64,000 nucleotides of DNA from NCBI GenBank assembly GCA_014799665.1, contig JAAVHP010000025.1, positions 1-64,000 of the forward strand, written 5' to 3'. Below are positions 61,001-64,000 of the stretch, in pieces. Positions within the stretch are counted from its first letter, which is position 1, and each line of letters opens with the position of its first letter. The translations under genes were made by a program, and so were the position numbers. The notes beneath the pieces are model-generated. The model had not been told where the DNA came from. It searched no databases and saw only the letters and a program-made list of their open reading frames with translations. The stretch comes from Clostridiales bacterium (GTDB lineage Bacteria; Bacillota; Clostridia; Christensenellales; Pumilibacteraceae).

Positions 61001-61858
61001 GTGCTCAACCCGCTCGGCGTTCCCAGCCGTATGAATATCGGTCAGGTTCTCGAAGTCCACTTGGGTCTCGTTGCGAAAGCGCTCGGGTGGAAGGTCGCGA
61101 CCCCCGTTTTCGACGGCGCTATCGAGTCCGATATTCAAAAGCTTCTTGCCGAGAACGGTTACGTATCGCCCGACGGCGAGGTCGACGGCAAGATCCAAAT
61201 GTACGACGGCAGGACGGGCGAACCGTTTGAGAACCGCGCCACCGTCGGCTATATGTATATGCTCAAACTTATCCACCTTGTCGACGACAAGATGCACGCG
61301 CGTTCGACAGGTCCGTACTCGCTCGTTACGCAGCAGCCGCTCGGCGGTAAAGCCCAGAACGGCGGTCAGCGTTTCGGTGAGATGGAGGTATGGGCGCTGT
61401 ACGCTTACGGCGCCGCCAACGTGCTTCAAGAGATCATGACGGTCAAGTCCGACGATATCGCGGGTCGTTCCAAAACTTACGACAGCATTATCCGCGGTAT
61501 GGACGTGTCCGAGCCCGGTATTCCCGAATCATTCAAGGTTCTTATCAAGGAATTGCAGGCTCTCGCGCTCGACGTCAAGGTGCTTACCGAGAACAAGGAA
61601 GAAATCGGTATTAAAGAGCTCATGGACGACGATCCCGTGCTCTACGACGCCGAGCCTACGCAAAAGCATTACGACAGCAGTCTGTTCGGCGAGGACGACG
61701 ATGTCGCGCCCGACGACGATATCCTCGGCGGGCTTGACGACGACGAAGAAACGCCTAAGGACGACGAGCTCGGCGGCGGTTTGTTCGGTGAGGACGTCGA
61801 TTACGCCGATCCGTTCGCGGACAGCCCGCTCGACGACTTGGACGACGAGAACGACTAA
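58007..61858 (+). CDS. rpoB: DNA-directed RNA polymerase subunit beta
   Basis: 1283 residues, typical for Bacillota. The rifampicin region (FFGSSQLSQFMDETNPIAEL, then THRRKLSALGPGG, about 513-545) has the sensitive-type residues at the classic resistance positions. RMCPIETPEGQNIGLI and the C-terminal GGQRFGEMEVWALYAYGAA are conserved. The last about 60 residues are an acidic Asp/Glu tail. Genes for L10 and L7/L12 are not upstream; the neighbour is the amylase gene. rpoC follows after 18 bases. Confidence 0.99.
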   Translation: MAERKITKVKYGNTERMSFAQIHEVIDMPDLVEVQKKSYNDFIENGIREVLRDFSPITDYSNRVELFFEDYYLGHREGNNQKRNYTEKECKDRDATFAVPLYVKVRLRNCETDESTRSEVYMGDMPRMTPTGSFIINGAERVVISQLVRSPGVYFDYEKDVKTGQAHYSAQNIPSRGAWLEFEEDSSGVLWVRVDRQKKVLATVLLSCLSAVTESGFGTDEALKEIFNNDPMIEVTCARYVDKEDKHPLDEERALLELNHKLRSGETPTIDSIKQFIYGMFFDRRKYDLSRVGRYKYNKKMALRYRVDGYRVARDIIDENGVVYARAENKAQHTSADVLTEELAVTIQNAGINEVWVLDENGNEFNIIGNNHVDLAGYIDVDPRSIGINEMVYYPALVKLMDEAEGNREKLAELCSKHIDDLIVKHIVVEDIISTVNYIMGLHRGFGSCDNIDHLGNRRVRSVGELLQNQFRIGMSRLERVVRERMQIQTETEISAQTLINVRPVSSAIKEFFGSSQLSQFMDETNPIAELTHRRKLSALGPGGLNREHVTFEVRDVHYTHYSRMCPIETPEGQNIGLISSLTSYARINEYGYIEAPYRRVDKVNHCVTDVVDYLPADEEDRYMIAQASEPLDENNWFVNKRVMRRYREEIGEVARERIDYVDVSPRQMVSVATALIPFLENDDSHRALMASNMQRQAVPLLRTEAPIVGTGIEHKIAYDSGVMVIAREAGVVDYVDAERIIVNEDGGNRQTYLLKKFVGSNQGTCINQRAIVKKGERVAKGTVLADGHSTSQAELALGKNVLVGFMSWEGYNYEDAILISERIAKDDVFTSIHINKHETEARDTKLGAEEITRDIPNVSPEALKNLDEEGIIRIGAEVDSGDILVGKVTPKGETDLTPEERLLRAIFGDKAREVRDTSLKVPHGEGGIVVDVKVFTRANRDEMKPGVNKLVRVYIAQKRKISVGDKMAGRHGNKGVISRVLPEEDMPFMADGTPLQIVLNPLGVPSRMNIGQVLEVHLGLVAKALGWKVATPVFDGAIESDIQKLLAENGYVSPDGEVDGKIQMYDGRTGEPFENRATVGYMYMLKLIHLVDDKMHARSTGPYSLVTQQPLGGKAQNGGQRFGEMEVWALYAYGAANVLQEIMTVKSDDIAGRSKTYDSIIRGMDVSEPGIPESFKVLIKELQALALDVKVLTENKEEIGIKELMDDDPVLYDAEPTQKHYDSSLFGEDDDVAPDDDILGGLDDDEETPKDDELGGGLFGEDVDYADPFADSPLDDLDDEND

Positions 61859-61876
61859 AAGGAGAGAAGACGCGAT

Positions 61877-64000
61877 ATGTTCGAACTTAATAATTTCGAT
61901 TCAATGCAAATTCAGCTCGCCAGCCCCGATAAAATTCGTGAGTGGTCGTACGGCGAGGTCACAAAACCCGAAACCATCAATTATCGCACGCAAAAGCCCG
62001 AAAAGGACGGCTTGTTCTCCGAGCGTATCTTCGGACCGACCAAGGACTGGGAATGCTACTGCGGTAAGTATAAGCGTATCCGCTATAAAGGTGTTATCTG
62101 TGACAAGTGCGGTGTGGAAGTTACCACGAGCAAGGTTCGCCGTGAGCGCATGGGGCATATTGAGCTTGCCGCGCCCGTCACGCATATCTGGTATTTCCGC
62201 GGCGTGCCGAGCAGGATAGGTCTTATTCTCGACCTCCAACTCAAACAGCTCGAGCAGGTAGTTTATTTCGTCAATTATATCGTACTCGATCCCGGTATCA
62301 CCGATCTTCAATACAAAGAGATCATAACCGACGACAAGCTTCGTCAGTACCAGGAACAGTACGGACCCAAGGCGTTCAAGGTCGGTATGGGCGCGGAAGC
62401 TATCCGTCAGCTCCTTAAAGACATCAATGTCAAGGAAGAATACGAAAAAATGTGCGAGATCGTCGAGAAATCGGCGGGGCAGAAAAAGCTCCGCGCGATC
62501 AAACGGCTCGACATTCTCGACGCGTTCATGAAATCGGGCGCAGAACCGAGCTGGATGGTACTCGACGTACTGCCCGTGCTTCCGCCCGAGCTTCGTCCCA
62601 TGGTTCCGCTCGACGGCGGCAGGTTCGCAACGAGCGACCTTAACGACCTTTACCGCAGGGTAATCAACCGCAATAACCGCCTTCGTAGGCTCATGGAGCT
62701 CGGCGCTCCCGATATCATTATCAGGAACGAAAAACGTATGCTCCAAGAAGCCGTCGACAGCCTTATCGATAACGGTAGGCGCGGCAAGGCGATACAGGGC
62801 GCGTCCAGCCGCGAGCTTAAAAGCCTTTCGGGCTTGCTCCGTGGTAAGCAGGGTCGCTTCCGTCAAAACCTTTTGGGTAAGCGCGTTGACTACTCCGGCC
62901 GTTCGGTTATAGTCGTCGGTCCCGAACTCAAATTCTATCAGTGCGGTGTGCCTAAGGAAATGGCGCTCGAACTGTTCAAACCGTTCGTTATCAAAGAACT
63001 CGTCGCGCAGGGTAAAACGCACAACGCCAAAACGGCTAAGCGCATTGCCGAGCGTGCCGACGCGGACGTATGGAACGTTCTCGAAAAGGTCATCAAGGAC
63101 CACCCCGTTCTTCTTAACCGTGCACCTACGCTCCACAGGCTTGGTATTCAGGCATTCGAGCCCGTACTCGTAGACGGCAGGGCAATCAAGCTCCACCCGC
63201 TCGCTTGCGGCGCGTTCAACGCCGACTTCGACGGCGACCAAATGGCTATACACGTACCGCTTTCGGTCGAAGCACAGGTCGAAGCGCGCGTACTCATGCT
63301 GTCGCCCAATAACATTCTTAAACTTTCGGACGGCGCGCCCGTTTGCTCGCCGACGCTTGATATGGTTATGGGTAGCTACTATCTTACCATGGATAAGCCC
63401 GGCTCCAAGGGCGAAGGCATGACCTTCTCCGGCGTTGACGAAGCGAAGATGGCGTACTTCAACAAGCGCATCGAGCTTCAATCGAAGATCAACGTGCGTA
63501 TCGAGCGCTCCGCCGAGTTCGTCGAGAACAGCGGCGTGGAGATCCCTAAGAACGTCGTTCCCGTCGACGGCACCTACCGTCATACGGTCACGACCACGGT
63601 CGGCAGGCTTATATTCAACGAGCCTATCCCGCAAGATCTCGGCTACGTCGTTCGCGACAGCTATGCCAAACTGTTTGAGCCGGAAATCAACTTCTGCGTG
63701 AGTAAGGACAATATCAAGAGTATTGTCAATACCACGTTCAAGAAGAAGGGCGCAGGCATTACGGTCGGCGTTCTCGACGCTATCAAAGACATGGGCTACA
63801 AGTATGCGACCATCGGCTGCATTACGACCTCCGTCTTCGATATGCATATCCCTCAGGAAAAATTCAAGATCCTCGACGACGCCGAAGAAGAAGTCGTCAA
63901 GATCGACAAGCTCTACGACCGCGGCTTCGTCACCGAGGACGAGCGTTATAACTCGGTCGTTAATATCTGGAACAAGGCGAACGATCAGGTCACGGCGGCG
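61877..64000 (+). CDS. rpoC: DNA-directed RNA polymerase subunit beta' (3' partial)
   Basis: The frame opens at ATG 61877 (AGGAGAG about 12 nt upstream) and runs past the window end; about 708 residues are visible. The N-terminal zinc site (CYCGKYK ... CDKCGVEV), the clamp and lid, and the catalytic NADFDGDQMA (about 63210-63243), whose aspartates hold the active-site magnesium, are all present. It is co-transcribed with rpoB. Confidence 0.98.
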   Translation, partial: MFELNNFDSMQIQLASPDKIREWSYGEVTKPETINYRTQKPEKDGLFSERIFGPTKDWECYCGKYKRIRYKGVICDKCGVEVTTSKVRRERMGHIELAAPVTHIWYFRGVPSRIGLILDLQLKQLEQVVYFVNYIVLDPGITDLQYKEIITDDKLRQYQEQYGPKAFKVGMGAEAIRQLLKDINVKEEYEKMCEIVEKSAGQKKLRAIKRLDILDAFMKSGAEPSWMVLDVLPVLPPELRPMVPLDGGRFATSDLNDLYRRVINRNNRLRRLMELGAPDIIIRNEKRMLQEAVDSLIDNGRRGKAIQGASSRELKSLSGLLRGKQGRFRQNLLGKRVDYSGRSVIVVGPELKFYQCGVPKEMALELFKPFVIKELVAQGKTHNAKTAKRIAERADADVWNVLEKVIKDHPVLLNRAPTLHRLGIQAFEPVLVDGRAIKLHPLACGAFNADFDGDQMAIHVPLSVEAQVEARVLMLSPNNILKLSDGAPVCSPTLDMVMGSYYLTMDKPGSKGEGMTFSGVDEAKMAYFNKRIELQSKINVRIERSAEFVENSGVEIPKNVVPVDGTYRHTVTTTVGRLIFNEPIPQDLGYVVRDSYAKLFEPEINFCVSKDNIKSIVNTTFKKKGAGITVGVLDAIKDMGYKYATIGCITTSVFDMHIPQEKFKILDDAEEEVVKIDKLYDRGFVTEDERYNSVVNIWNKANDQVTAA

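Noticed and set aside
61901..63847. 648-codon open frame on the - strand
   Set aside because: Antisense shadow of rpoC, whose true frame runs from 61877 past the window end.

Overview
The window looks like a chromosomal stretch of a Bacillota (Clostridia-type) bacterium of intermediate GC content. The rpmH-rnpA-yidD-yidC-jag block, spoVG, Sec/YidC export, lipoprotein signals and many sigma-A type promoters (TTGACA, 17 nt, TATAAT) support this. I cannot place it below phylum from sequence alone. Almost everything is on the + strand. I see no phage, insertion sequence, rRNA or CRISPR array.

Layout. 1-8712: 3' part of a giant secreted BspA-like leucine-rich-repeat (LRR) protein. 8.8-9.5 kb: a GNAT acetyltransferase. 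9.6-9.7 kb: a candidate small RNA. 9.8-20.5 kb: a six-gene operon (membrane protein, MoxR ATPase, DUF58, BatA-like VWA, double-VWA, LRR lipoprotein). 20.6-23.9 kb: rpmH-rnpA-yidD-yidC-jag, without dnaA or oriC beside it. 24-31.4 kb: DUF2726 protein, radical SAM enzyme, HelD-like helicase, small proteins, CDF metal transporter, mnmA, and murC on the - strand. 31.5-37.4 kb: spoVG, uraA-upp (uracil salvage) and secA. 37.4-39.4 kb (- strand): a DUF2828 protein resembling Ro60/TROVE in architecture, preceded by a tRNA-like RNA whose anticodon arm is replaced by a long hairpin. 39.4-44 kb: prfB, tsaD, a membrane protein, TetR, and an amidase-like protein. 44-46.7 kb: a copper ATPase with a fused C-terminal CopZ-like domain. 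46.9-50.6 kb: an orphan 1260-residue membrane-anchored repeat protein. 50.7-51.4 kb: a nucleoside-hydrolase-like protein. 51.6-57.5 kb: a maltodextrin-type ABC importer plus alpha-amylase lipoprotein. 57.7 kb to the end: rpoB and partial rpoC behind a long structured leader.

How parts fit together. The LRR lipoprotein is co-transcribed with the MoxR/VWA genes, and the giant LRR gene lies just upstream, so a shared role at the cell surface is plausible. UraA imports uracil and Upp converts it to UMP. YidC, YidD, Jag and SecA belong to membrane-protein insertion and export. The binding protein, two permeases and amylase form a starch/maltodextrin module that lacks its own ATPase.

The most interesting candidate for an undescribed system is the tRNA-like RNA upstream of the DUF2828 gene (39033-39148, - strand). 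It keeps perfect acceptor and D stems and a T stem with one G-U pair, but has no usable anticodon arm. This invites comparison with bacterial Y RNAs that mimic tRNA and partner with Ro60 proteins. Also notable: several promoters place +1 at or within a few bases of ATG (leaderless mRNAs), an internal start likely to release free CopZ from copA, an attenuator before uraA, and about 290-residue repeats in the orphan protein.
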